The translations under genes were made by a program, and so were the position numbers. Shown piece by piece: positions 35,270 through 43,470 of a stretch of 64,000 nt of DNA. Position 1 is the stretch's first letter, and each line of letters opens with the position of its first letter. The notes beneath the pieces are model-generated. The model did not search any database and was not told the origin of the DNA. It saw only the letters and a program-made list of their open reading frames with translations. The stretch covers positions 1-64,000 of the forward strand of contig JAEMQS010000002.1 in NCBI GenBank assembly GCA_016463765.1, given 5' to 3'. The DNA is from Solirubrobacteraceae bacterium. GTDB taxonomy: Bacteria > Actinomycetota > Thermoleophilia > Solirubrobacterales > Solirubrobacteraceae.

Positions 35270-35644
35270 TCAGCCCTGGAGCCGGCCGCTGAGCTCGGCC
35301 CGCAGGACGGCCAGCTCGACCACCGCGGTTCCGATGTACGCGGCCTTGGCGGCGGCGAGCTCGGACTGCAGGTCCTCGGCGTACGCGCCGTCGCGGTCCA
35401 GGCCGTGGAGGGCGGCGAGCGCCTTTTCGGCCTCGAGCACCGCGACCTGCTCGCGCAGCAACGGCGCCGGGTGTGGCTCGGCCCACCGCGGCTCGTCGTC
35501 GGGGATCGGCGCGAGCATCGGCAGCGGAAGCGGCTCGCGCGCCGCGGCCGGCGGTGCGTCAGGAGGCGCACTCGGCTGCGCGGGCCGCGGTGAACGACGA
35601 CGCAGCAGGGCGGAGAACGGGAAGTGCTGGCTGATGGACGGCAT
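35270..35644 (-). CDS. Small uncharacterised protein, paralogue of the one at 62360-62578
   Basis: 124 residues, start certain: AAAGGAG lies 8 nt before ATG 35644. The N-terminal ~55 residues are Pro/Ala/Arg-rich and probably disordered. The C-terminal ~60 residues are helical, LLREQVAVLEAEKALAALHG then ...YIGTAVVELAVLRAEL...LQG. The last 38 residues match the end of the protein at 62360-62578 at about 20 positions. There are no cysteines, no membrane segment and no known domain. A helical hairpin or oligomerisation module is my guess. Confidence 0.75.
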   Translation of the reverse strand: MPSISQHFPFSALLRRRSPRPAQPSAPPDAPPAAAREPLPLPMLAPIPDDEPRWAEPHPAPLLREQVAVLEAEKALAALHGLDRDGAYAEDLQSELAAAKAAYIGTAVVELAVLRAELSGRLQG

Positions 35645-35788
35645 GACGGGCTCCTTTTGGTGATGGAGGCGTTCCTCGACAGTGCACACCGTGACGTGTC
35701 ACTGCACGGGGGTCATCGGGGACCACCCCAACGTGACCCCCACACTTTTGTGGACGCCCGCCGGCGCCGTCCTATTCCCGTGAGGCGG

Positions 35789-36952
35789 CTACCGCGGGTC
35801 GCCGAGCCCGAGATCGCGGCCGATGATCTCCTTCATGATCTCGTTCGACCCGGCCCAGATGCGGGTCACGCGTGCGTCCATCCACGCGTGGGCGACCTCG
35901 TACTCCTCCATGTAGCCGTAGCCGCCGTGCAGCTGCACGCACGCGTCGATGATCTGGCCCTGGACGTCGCTGCTCCACCACTTCGCCTTCGCGGCATCGA
36001 CCGGTGAGAGCTCGCCCGCGGCATGTGCCGCGGTGCACTGGTCCACGTACGCCTGCGTGACGTCCAGCCGGGTGACGAGGTCGGCGAGCAGGAACCGGTT
36101 GTGCTGGAACGTGCCAATCGGGCGGCGGAACGCGTTGCGGTCCTTGGCGTACTGGAGCGTGATGTCGAGTGCCGCGCGGGCGTGCGCGATGTTCGTGATC
36201 GCCGAGCCCATCCGCTCCTGCGCGAGGTGCTCCATCATGTGCTTGAAACCGCCGTCGAGCTCGCCGATGACGAGCTCGTCGGGGACGTGGACGTCCTCGA
36301 AGAACAGTTCGGCGGTGTCGGCCTCGTGCTGGCCGACCTTCTCGAGCACGCGCCCGCGCGTGAAGCCCTCCATCCCCTCCTCGATGCCGAAGAGCGTGAT
36401 GCCGCGGCCCTTCGGCCCGCCGCCGGTGCGCGCCGCGGTCACGATGAGGTCTGCGCTGCCGCCGTTGGTGATGAACGTCTTCGAGCCGTTGATGATCCAG
36501 CCGTCGCCGTTGCGCACCGCAGACGTCTTCAGCGCGCCGAGGTCGGAGCCCGCCTCGGGCTCGGTCATGCCGATCGCCGTGACGATGTCGCCGCTGCAGA
36601 ACCCGGGCAGCCAGCGCTGCTTCTGCTCCTCGGTGGTGAGGCGCAGGAGGTACGGGGCGATGATGTCGACCTGGATGCCGAAGCTCGACCCGTAGGCGAC
36701 GCCGATGCGCGAGAGCTCCTCGTTGAGCACCGCGTTGAAGCGGAAGTCGTCGATGTCGCTGCCGCCGTACGCCGCCGGGACACCGAGGCCGAGGAACCCG
36801 AGGTCGCCCGCCTTCTTCCAGGTCTCCCGGTCGATGAGGCGGTCCTTGCGGTGCTGCTCGCGCTTGGGCAGAACCTCCTTCGCGACGAACGCCTGCACGC
36901 TTTCGCGGAAGAGCTCGTGCTCGGGCTCGAAGAGCGTGCGCTTCAACGACAT
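35789..36952 (-). CDS. Acyl-CoA dehydrogenase (long-chain/isovaleryl-type active site)
   Basis: 387 residues, normal size. GMTEPEAGSD and ITNGGSADLIVTAARTG bind FAD and substrate. The C-terminal loop, where medium-chain enzymes have IYEGT, reads IWAGSNE and so lacks that glutamate. Instead E246 in EHLAQERMGS is placed like the catalytic base of long-chain and isovaleryl-CoA dehydrogenases. First step of beta-oxidation or branched-chain catabolism. ATG 36952 follows GGAGG at 9 nt; an upstream in-frame start lacks one. Monocistronic. Confidence 0.92.
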   Translation of the reverse strand: MSLKRTLFEPEHELFRESVQAFVAKEVLPKREQHRKDRLIDRETWKKAGDLGFLGLGVPAAYGGSDIDDFRFNAVLNEELSRIGVAYGSSFGIQVDIIAPYLLRLTTEEQKQRWLPGFCSGDIVTAIGMTEPEAGSDLGALKTSAVRNGDGWIINGSKTFITNGGSADLIVTAARTGGGPKGRGITLFGIEEGMEGFTRGRVLEKVGQHEADTAELFFEDVHVPDELVIGELDGGFKHMMEHLAQERMGSAITNIAHARAALDITLQYAKDRNAFRRPIGTFQHNRFLLADLVTRLDVTQAYVDQCTAAHAAGELSPVDAAKAKWWSSDVQGQIIDACVQLHGGYGYMEEYEVAHAWMDARVTRIWAGSNEIMKEIIGRDLGLGDPR

Positions 36953-37053
36953 GGCGGGGGACCTCCGGGGGATGGATACCAGTACGTCTCGGTACCCATC
37001 ATCCCGCATCGCCCGGGGCGGCCGGCGTCCCGGCCGCCCCGGTGATCTACCCC

Positions 37054-38457
37054 CTACGCGCCGCGAACGTCCCAGGGACCCCAGATCGCGAACGTCAGGC
37101 CGCGGTTCTCGATCGGCTGCGTCTCGGGCGTCTCGCCCGCAGCGAGCCGCTCACCCTGGTGGTTGACGAAGAACGTCTTGCCGTCCGCGCTGAAGCACCC
37201 GCCGCAGAACTCGCTGCCGGTGAGCAGACCCTTGGCGAAGTCGTAGATCCGCCCCTGCGGCGTCACGCCGCGGACGAACTGCTCGCCGGCGCTGTCCTCC
37301 TGCAGGAAGACGTCGCCGGTGGCCGGGACGACGTTGACGTTGTCCGGGTTCTCCAGGACGCCCGCGTCGTCGGATTCGAAGATCAGCTTGAGCTTGTCCG
37401 TGCCGTTCTTGTCCGGGTCGATCTCCCAGAGCTGGCCGAGCTGGGCCTCCCCGCCCGTCGTGCAGTCGAAGTACACGCGGCTCTTCGTCGCCCAGGCGCC
37501 CTCGGTGCGGTCGAAGATGGCCGCGCCCTTGGACTGCGCCTCCTGGCGGAGGGTGTCGGCGAGGGGGTTCGGCTCGTCGAGCGTCACCCACTCGATCTCG
37601 TAGGTCATGCCCGGCTCGGCGAGGTTCGCGTCGAAGTTGGGCTGGCCCTTGACGACCAGCGCCTGCAGCTCGCCGCCGAAATCGGCCAGGTCGCCGTACT
37701 CCTTCGGCTGCTTAGCCGGGACGAACCGGTACAGACACGCGTCGCCGCGGTCCTCGGTCTGGTAGAGCGCGCCGTCGAGCCAGGCGACGGCCTCACGGGC
37801 GAAGCGGCCGGCGTCGACGATCGGCTGCGGCGTGACGGCCTTCGTCGCGTCTGCGGGGATCTCGAACGCGTAGCCGTGCGGCACGCCGCCGGACGGCGAG
37901 TTCGAGTTCGCGCCGTAGTTGAAGATCTCCTCACAGCTGATCCACGTGCCCCACGGCGTCTCGCCGCCGGCGCAGTTCGTGTGCGTCCCGCCCAGGACGC
38001 CAAAGATCTCCTGCAGCTTGCGATCGGCCCCGACGACGAGCTTCGTGTTGCCGCCGCGGACCTCGACGTTCGGGTCGTAGCGCTTGCCGGTCGGCACCGG
38101 GACCGTCACCTCGCCCGGACGCGAGCGGTTCTCGTGGTTGCGGATGAGCACCGTGGTGTTCTTCGGGCCCTTGAACGCGCCCATGCCGTCGAAGATGCCG
38201 GGCGTCGGGTTGCCGTCGCGCATCGGGTCGCCGGCCTTGTTGATAAGCCGGTAGCGGAACCCGCGCGGGAGGGCGAGGAACTTCTCACCGGTCTCGATCT
38301 CCGCCGTCGGGAAGAGCTTGCCGTAGCCGGCTGCCGTCGGCGCGGCGCCCTGTGCGGTGTTGGCGGCCAGCGCGCTCAGCGGACCACCGATGGCGAGGCC
38401 GCCACCGACCGCCGCGGAACCCTGCACGAACTTCCTGCGTGACACATCGACTGCCAT
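37054..38457 (-). CDS. PhoX/DUF839 family Tat-exported phosphatase-like protein
   Basis: 467 residues. Twin-arginine signal VSRRKFVQGSAAVGGG at the N-terminus. The body shows family motifs: TTVLIRNHENR, VRGGNTKLVV, GGTHTNCAGG, TPWGTWISCEE and, near the end, FCGGCFSADGKTFFVNHQGE. PhoX enzymes are Ca2+/Fe3+ alkaline phosphatases that fold in the cytoplasm and leave by Tat. Phosphatase activity is likely but the broader DUF839 family includes proteins of unknown role. GGAGG lies 11 nt before ATG 38457. A Pho box 63 bp upstream supports induction on phosphate starvation. Confidence 0.9.
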   Translation of the reverse strand: MAVDVSRRKFVQGSAAVGGGLAIGGPLSALAANTAQGAAPTAAGYGKLFPTAEIETGEKFLALPRGFRYRLINKAGDPMRDGNPTPGIFDGMGAFKGPKNTTVLIRNHENRSRPGEVTVPVPTGKRYDPNVEVRGGNTKLVVGADRKLQEIFGVLGGTHTNCAGGETPWGTWISCEEIFNYGANSNSPSGGVPHGYAFEIPADATKAVTPQPIVDAGRFAREAVAWLDGALYQTEDRGDACLYRFVPAKQPKEYGDLADFGGELQALVVKGQPNFDANLAEPGMTYEIEWVTLDEPNPLADTLRQEAQSKGAAIFDRTEGAWATKSRVYFDCTTGGEAQLGQLWEIDPDKNGTDKLKLIFESDDAGVLENPDNVNVVPATGDVFLQEDSAGEQFVRGVTPQGRIYDFAKGLLTGSEFCGGCFSADGKTFFVNHQGERLAAGETPETQPIENRGLTFAIWGPWDVRGA

Positions 38458-38519
38458 GGGGTGGATGCCCTCCGGTGCTGGAAACTGGACCCCTGAAGTC
38501 CTATGTCCCGAAGCACCCC

Positions 38520-38563
38520 GGAAATGTGACGACTCTGTAGGCGGGGTGTGACGATGCTGTGAC
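38520..38563 (-). promoter_or_regulatory. Pho box: 11-bp-periodic GTCAC repeats upstream of the PhoX gene
   Basis: On the minus strand four consecutive 11-nt units read GTCACAGCATC, GTCACACCCCG, CCTACAGAGTC and GTCACATTTCC. Three begin with GTCACA at exact 11/22-bp spacing. Direct repeats of 11 bp containing TCA are the hallmark of PhoB/PhoP sites. The array lies 63-106 bp upstream of the PhoX-like start, the normal place for an activator; it also faces the divergent methyltransferase gene. Confidence 0.65.
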
Positions 38564-38605
38564 GCGGACTTCAGGATCCGGTGCGACGGCGTAGGCTCGG
38601 CGTCG

Positions 38606-39487
38606 ATGGAAGGCCGCGACGTCTACGCCCATCCGCCCCCGCCGCCCCGGCGCACCGACGAGACCCGGGTCTCGCGGCGCGCCCTGTTCGGTCTGCGGAT
38701 GTCAGGGCGCGCACGGGCGGAGATCGACTACGAGGGGGCCACGGCGCGGGTCCGCGCCGACGCCGAGGCCGCGACGGCATGGCCGGTGCTCGACCAGCTC
38801 GGTCCCGTCGCGGAGCTCCTCGCCGAGCTCACCGAAGTGGCATCGGAGGAACGCGTGCTCGACGCCGGCGCCGGGGACGGCAACGTGGCGCGCGCGTGCC
38901 GGGCGCTGGGCGCGCGCGTCGACGCGTGCGACCTCGCCGCCGCCGCCGTCGCGCGGGGGCGCGAGCGATGCGACCCGGCGGTCGCGTGGCAGCAGGCCGA
39001 CCTCCAGGCGCTGCCCTACGAGGACGACGGCTTCGATGTCGTGATCTCCGCCTTCGGCGCGCAGCAGGCGCCGCGTGTCGAGCGGACCATCGACGAGCTC
39101 GTGCGCGTGTGCCGTCCCGGCGGCCGGATCGCGGTCGCCGCGTGGGTGCCGCGCGGCCTGCCGGGCGGGCTCATCGAGCACGCCGAGCACGTGCGCCCGC
39201 CCGCCGACGGCATCCCGTCGATGACGACGTGGGGCCGTGACGCCATCATCCGCAACCGGCTCGGGCCCGTCCTCGAGGACCTCGAGGTCCGCACGCGCAC
39301 CGTCAGGATCGCTGGCCTGAGTCCGGACGAGCTCTTCACCGCCTTGGCCCCGGGGACGTTCACCGACGCTCAGCGCGAGGAACTGCGACCGGCGTTCGAC
39401 CGGCTGCTCGCGGCGTCGAGCAACGATCCGGGCACCGTCGAGCTGGATGCCCGATACATCGCTGTTGCGGGCCACCTGCCGGCATGA
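38606..39487 (+). CDS. Class I SAM-dependent methyltransferase
   Basis: 293 residues. Motif I VLDAGAGDGNVA (~85-96), acidic VDACDL, motif II-like DGFDVVISAFGAQ, post-motif RVCRPGGRIAVAAW. This is the UbiE/Coq5-like small-molecule subgroup (Methyltransf_11/25). The first ~40 residues are proline-rich and charged. Substrate unknown. Divergent from the PhoX-like gene across the Pho box; whether the box also affects this gene is open. Confidence 0.88.
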   Translation: MEGRDVYAHPPPPPRRTDETRVSRRALFGLRMSGRARAEIDYEGATARVRADAEAATAWPVLDQLGPVAELLAELTEVASEERVLDAGAGDGNVARACRALGARVDACDLAAAAVARGRERCDPAVAWQQADLQALPYEDDGFDVVISAFGAQQAPRVERTIDELVRVCRPGGRIAVAAWVPRGLPGGLIEHAEHVRPPADGIPSMTTWGRDAIIRNRLGPVLEDLEVRTRTVRIAGLSPDELFTALAPGTFTDAQREELRPAFDRLLAASSNDPGTVELDARYIAVAGHLPA

Positions 39488-39540
39488 GCGTCAACGCGCC
39501 AACTTACTCGCGGTAGGGCGCCCGTTGGCCGAACACCTTG

Positions 39541-39562
39541 GCATCCCCACCTTCGGGGATGC
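39541..39562 (+). promoter_or_regulatory. Hairpin over the start region of the diguanylate cyclase gene
   Basis: GCATCCCC-ACCTTC-GGGGATGC forms a perfect 8-bp stem. It includes the ATG at 39559 and lies between an upstream TTG and a second ATG at 39565. Folding would hide the initiation region, so it may modulate translation. Alternatively, if the true start is TTG 39538, it is simply coding sequence. Confidence 0.4.
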
Positions 39563-41940
39563 TGATGCCGGTCGTCCACTGCGACATCCTCGTGCTGAGC
39601 CCCGCGTCGCGCCCCCGCGATGAGTTGGTGCAGCGCGTCAGCGTCCTCACGCAGGGCGCGGTGCACTCCGCCGCCTCCATCGACGAGGCGCTGCCACTCC
39701 TTGCGGGCGGTCGCCACGTCGTCCTCGCCGACCCGGCCGCGGGCGATGCCGCGACCTGCGCCGCGCGGTTGCCCGAGGCGGGCGGCAGCGTCGGCATCGT
39801 CATGCTCGCCGACACGCCACCCGCCCCCCTCCCGGTCGGTGTCGTCCAGGCCGTGCCGGTCACCGCGACCGATCTCGAGCTGGGCCTGGCCGTGGGGCAG
39901 GCCGCGCAGTACGCCGCAGACGCGCCCACGCGGACCGACGTCGCGCGCGAACTGGACGAACTCACCGGGGTCATGCCCGACGCCGCCGCGCTGCTCTTCG
40001 ACCGCAACCTCGTCTGCCGACTCGCGCGGGGACCACTCGTCGACCGGATCCTGCACGTCTCCATCGACCTCACCGGGCAGACCGCCGAGCAGATGGCGGG
40101 CCCCCGGTGGAGGATCACCCGGCCGCACTGGGAGGCCGCGCTGCGCGGGTCGCGCCAGCGCTTCGACTACGACGTTCCCGAGACCGGCCACGTCTACGCC
40201 ACGGACCTGATCCCGCGTCGCGCCGGTGGTCGCGTGATCGACATCGTCTGCGTCATCGCCGACGTCACCGCGCAGCGCCGCGCGGAGGCCGCCGAGGCCG
40301 AGGCCCGAGACCAGCTCGCCCGCAGCGAGGCGCGCTACCGCGCGATGTTCGACAACCTCCACGAGGGTGTGGCGCTGCTCGACGCCGGCGGCGCCTGGGT
40401 GGCGAACGCCAGCGCACTGCGCATCCTCGGTCTCACCGCCGAGCAGCTCGCGGGCGAGGAACGGCTGCCCGACGGCTGGTACGCGACCGATGACGACGGC
40501 ACCCGCCTGGCGCTGCGCGACCTGCCGGGTCACCGCACGCAGCGCGACGGCGAGCCGCAGACCGACCGCACGCTGGGGCTGCACGTCCCCGACGGGACGG
40601 TCCGCTGGCTGCTGGTCAACACCGAGCCCATCCCCTCCGCGTCCGATCCGACGCGGCGCGACGTGGTCTCGTCGTTCATCGACGTCACCGCGCAGCGAGA
40701 AGCAGAGCGCGCGCTCGCCCGCGAGCACGCCGAACTGGCGGAGGCGCAGCGGATCGCGCGCATGGGCTCCTGGCGCATCGCCCTCCCGGATTTCGCCTGG
40801 ACCTGGTCGGACGAGGCATGCCGCATCTTCGGCCGTACCCCGGGAGACCCGCCCGCGGACTTCACGGAGTTCCTCGCGCACGCGCACCCAGAGGACCGCG
40901 AGTTCCTGTCGCGGACCTGGGACCGGCGCCTGCGCCATCCGGCCGGCCCGATCGAGCTCTACTTCCGGCTCATGCACCGCGCGGGCACCGTCTCCTACCT
41001 CCACATGCGGGCGCACGTCGAGCGCGACGAGCAGGGTCATCCCACGGCGATCGCCGGGGTCATCCAGGACATCAGCGAGCGCCAGGAGGCCGAGCTCGCG
41101 CTCCGCGCGGCACAGCGCCGGTTCGAGGCCGCGTTCGACGAGGCGCCGATCGGCATGATCCTCATGGACGCCGACGGCCGCAACGTCCGCGTCAACCACG
41201 CCATCTGCGAGCTGACGGGCCACAGCCACGCCGAACTGCTGCGCATGCGCCACGGCGTGATGACCGCGACCGACCCCGCGGCCGAAGACCTGCAGGCGCT
41301 GGGCGATCTCCTGGCGGGAACCGTGCAGCGCTGGACCGCGGAGCGGCGGCTCATCGCCTCCGACGGACGCGCGATGTGGGTCCAGCTCTCCGCAGCACGG
41401 CTGCAGGTCGCCCCCGACGAGCCGCCGATGATCCTCTGTCACTACCTCGACATCAGCCACCGCCACCGGCTGGAACGGCGGCTGCGCCACCTCGCCGAGC
41501 ACGACCCGCTGACCGGCGTGCCCAACCGGCGGGCGTGGGAGGCGCAGGTGCCACAGGCCATCAGCGACGCCGAGCAGTCGGGCACACCGCTGGCCATCGC
41601 CCTGCTCGACCTCAACGGCTTCAAGGCGATCAACGACACGCTCGGCCACGACGCGGGGGACCGCGTGCTGCGGGAGGTCGCGGCGGCGTGGCGGGGCCAG
41701 CTTCGCGACAGCGACATGCTCGCCCGCCTCGGCGGCGACGAGTTCGCCGTCCTGCTCCCCGACTGCGGCGAGGGCGACCTCGACGAGCTCGCCCGCCGGC
41801 TGCGGACCGCGTTGCAGTACGACCCGGGCTGCGCGGTGGGCGCGGTGACGCGACGCCCGGGAGAGAGCGTCGAGGACCTCGTGAGGCGGGCCGACGCGGA
41901 GCTCTACCGCGACAAGCTCGCGTTCCGGGAGACCTCCTAG
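39559..41940 (+). CDS. Multi-PAS diguanylate cyclase (GGDEF)
   Basis: 793 residues, soluble. N-terminal ~120 residues resemble a receiver without a clear phosphoacceptor. Several PAS/PAC units follow (about 130-250, 260-390, 400-520, 525-645; for example YRAMFDNLHEGVALLDAGGAW, MGSWRIALPDF, FDEAPIGMILMDADG). The C-terminal GGDEF domain (~655-793) has ARLGGDEFAVLL, preceded by RDSD five residues earlier, an intact RxxD product-inhibition site. It makes c-di-GMP in response to unknown PAS signals. Starts at TTG 39538, ATG 39559 or ATG 39565 are all possible. Confidence 0.9.
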   Translation: MLMPVVHCDILVLSPASRPRDELVQRVSVLTQGAVHSAASIDEALPLLAGGRHVVLADPAAGDAATCAARLPEAGGSVGIVMLADTPPAPLPVGVVQAVPVTATDLELGLAVGQAAQYAADAPTRTDVARELDELTGVMPDAAALLFDRNLVCRLARGPLVDRILHVSIDLTGQTAEQMAGPRWRITRPHWEAALRGSRQRFDYDVPETGHVYATDLIPRRAGGRVIDIVCVIADVTAQRRAEAAEAEARDQLARSEARYRAMFDNLHEGVALLDAGGAWVANASALRILGLTAEQLAGEERLPDGWYATDDDGTRLALRDLPGHRTQRDGEPQTDRTLGLHVPDGTVRWLLVNTEPIPSASDPTRRDVVSSFIDVTAQREAERALAREHAELAEAQRIARMGSWRIALPDFAWTWSDEACRIFGRTPGDPPADFTEFLAHAHPEDREFLSRTWDRRLRHPAGPIELYFRLMHRAGTVSYLHMRAHVERDEQGHPTAIAGVIQDISERQEAELALRAAQRRFEAAFDEAPIGMILMDADGRNVRVNHAICELTGHSHAELLRMRHGVMTATDPAAEDLQALGDLLAGTVQRWTAERRLIASDGRAMWVQLSAARLQVAPDEPPMILCHYLDISHRHRLERRLRHLAEHDPLTGVPNRRAWEAQVPQAISDAEQSGTPLAIALLDLNGFKAINDTLGHDAGDRVLREVAAAWRGQLRDSDMLARLGGDEFAVLLPDCGEGDLDELARRLRTALQYDPGCAVGAVTRRPGESVEDLVRRADAELYRDKLAFRETS

Positions 41941-42042
41941 CCGCGGAACCGGAGTTTCCCCGGGTGCGTGCGGCCGGGCGAGGTGGGAGGATGCCGCGCG
42001 CGTAGACCCGGCATGACCTCTTTCCCTCAGCGAGGCGGCACC

Positions 42043-43470
42043 ATGAGCGACGAGACCGAACGCACGGCGGACCCTGAGCAGCCCTCTGAGGAGGCGGCGG
42101 CCACGCCTTCCCGGGGCCGCCTGTACACCGCTCGCGCGCTGGTCGTCCTCGCGCTCCTCGTCGGGACACTCTCGATCTTCGCGACGTGGGCGCGTGAGCA
42201 GCTGCTGAACACCGACCAGTGGGTCAAGACGAGCACGGAGCTGCTCGAGAACCCCGAGATCAACGACCAGATCGCCAACTTCCTCGTCGACTCGCTCTAC
42301 GAGAACGTCGACGTCAGCCAGCAGCTCGCCGACCGGCTGCCACCCGACCTGCAGCCGCTCGCGCCCGCCGCCGCCGCAGCCGTGCGCCAGGGCCTCGACC
42401 GCATCTCGGACCGCGCGCTGGAGGACCCGCGCACGCAGAACCTCTGGGCCGACGCGAATCGCGTCGCCCACGAGCAGCTCGTCGCGATCATCCTCGAGGA
42501 GAGTTCCGGGCCGGTGAGCACGACCGACGGCGTCGTGGTGCTCGACCTGCGCAGCATCCTCACGCAGATCGGCCAGCGCATCGGGCTCCCGAACTCCGTG
42601 CTCGAGCGCATCCCGGACAGCGCCGCTGAGATCGAGATCGTGCGCTCGGACGAGCTGAAGAGCGCGCAGAACGCGGCGCAGCTGCTGAAGACCGGCTCGT
42701 ACTTCCTCACGTTCCTCGCCCTCGGGCTGCTCATCCTCGCCGTCTGGCTGGCCCGCGGCCACCGGCACTCGACGATGCTCGCCGCCGGCTGGGCGCTGAT
42801 CGCGGCGGGCGCGATCGTGCTCCTCGCTCGCCGCATCGCCGGCCAGTACGTCGTCGACGCGCTGACGAGCACGGCGTCCGTGGAGGGGTCGGCGACGGCT
42901 GCGTGGGACATCGGCACGTCCCTGCTCTACACGCTGGGCTGGCAGGCGGTGATCATCGGCCTCGGCGTCGTGGTCGCCGCGTGGCTCGCCGGCCCGGCAC
43001 GTCCCGCCACCGCGGTGCGGCGGTTCAGCGCGCCGGCGCTCCAGCAGCGTCCCGACGCGGTGGGCATCGGGGTGGCGGTCGCGGTCATCCTGCTCATCGC
43101 CTGGGCGCCGATTCCGGCGTTGCGGCGGCCGTCGTTCGTGCTGCTGCTCATCGTGCTGGTCGCGATCGGGGTGTACGCGTTGCGGCGCCGGACCCAGCGC
43201 GAGTTCCCCGACGCCTCCGGCAGCGGCCTGGACTTCAGCGCGCTGCGCGGGCGGGCCTCGGACGCGGCCGGGTCCATGCGGCGTGCCGCAGCCAAGATCG
43301 GGCCGAGCGACGAGCCTGACGTTCCCCCCGCCCCGGCGGCGTTGCCTCCCGCGATCGACCCCTCGGAGGCGCGCATCGCCGCGTTGGAGCGACTGGCGGC
43401 GCTGCGTGACGCCGGGGTCCTCGACGACGAGGAGCTCGCCGCCGAGAAGGACCGGCTGCTCCACGCATGA
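42043..43470 (+). CDS. Multi-pass membrane protein with C-terminal SHOCT domain
   Basis: 475 residues. A helix at ~25-45 (ALVVLALLVGTLSIFATWA), a long extracytoplasmic region (~45-215) and four further helices (~220-370) precede a cytoplasmic tail. The tail ends in IAALERLAALRDAGVLDDEELAAEKDRLL, a SHOCT oligomerisation motif. The family is common in actinobacteria, function unknown. GAGGCGGCACC precedes ATG 42043. Its TGA overlaps the ATG of the holin-phosphatase gene (ATGA, 43467-43470), so the two are made together. Confidence 0.8.
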   Translation: MSDETERTADPEQPSEEAAATPSRGRLYTARALVVLALLVGTLSIFATWAREQLLNTDQWVKTSTELLENPEINDQIANFLVDSLYENVDVSQQLADRLPPDLQPLAPAAAAAVRQGLDRISDRALEDPRTQNLWADANRVAHEQLVAIILEESSGPVSTTDGVVVLDLRSILTQIGQRIGLPNSVLERIPDSAAEIEIVRSDELKSAQNAAQLLKTGSYFLTFLALGLLILAVWLARGHRHSTMLAAGWALIAAGAIVLLARRIAGQYVVDALTSTASVEGSATAAWDIGTSLLYTLGWQAVIIGLGVVVAAWLAGPARPATAVRRFSAPALQQRPDAVGIGVAVAVILLIAWAPIPALRRPSFVLLLIVLVAIGVYALRRRTQREFPDASGSGLDFSALRGRASDAAGSMRRAAAKIGPSDEPDVPPAPAALPPAIDPSEARIAALERLAALRDAGVLDDEELAAEKDRLLHA

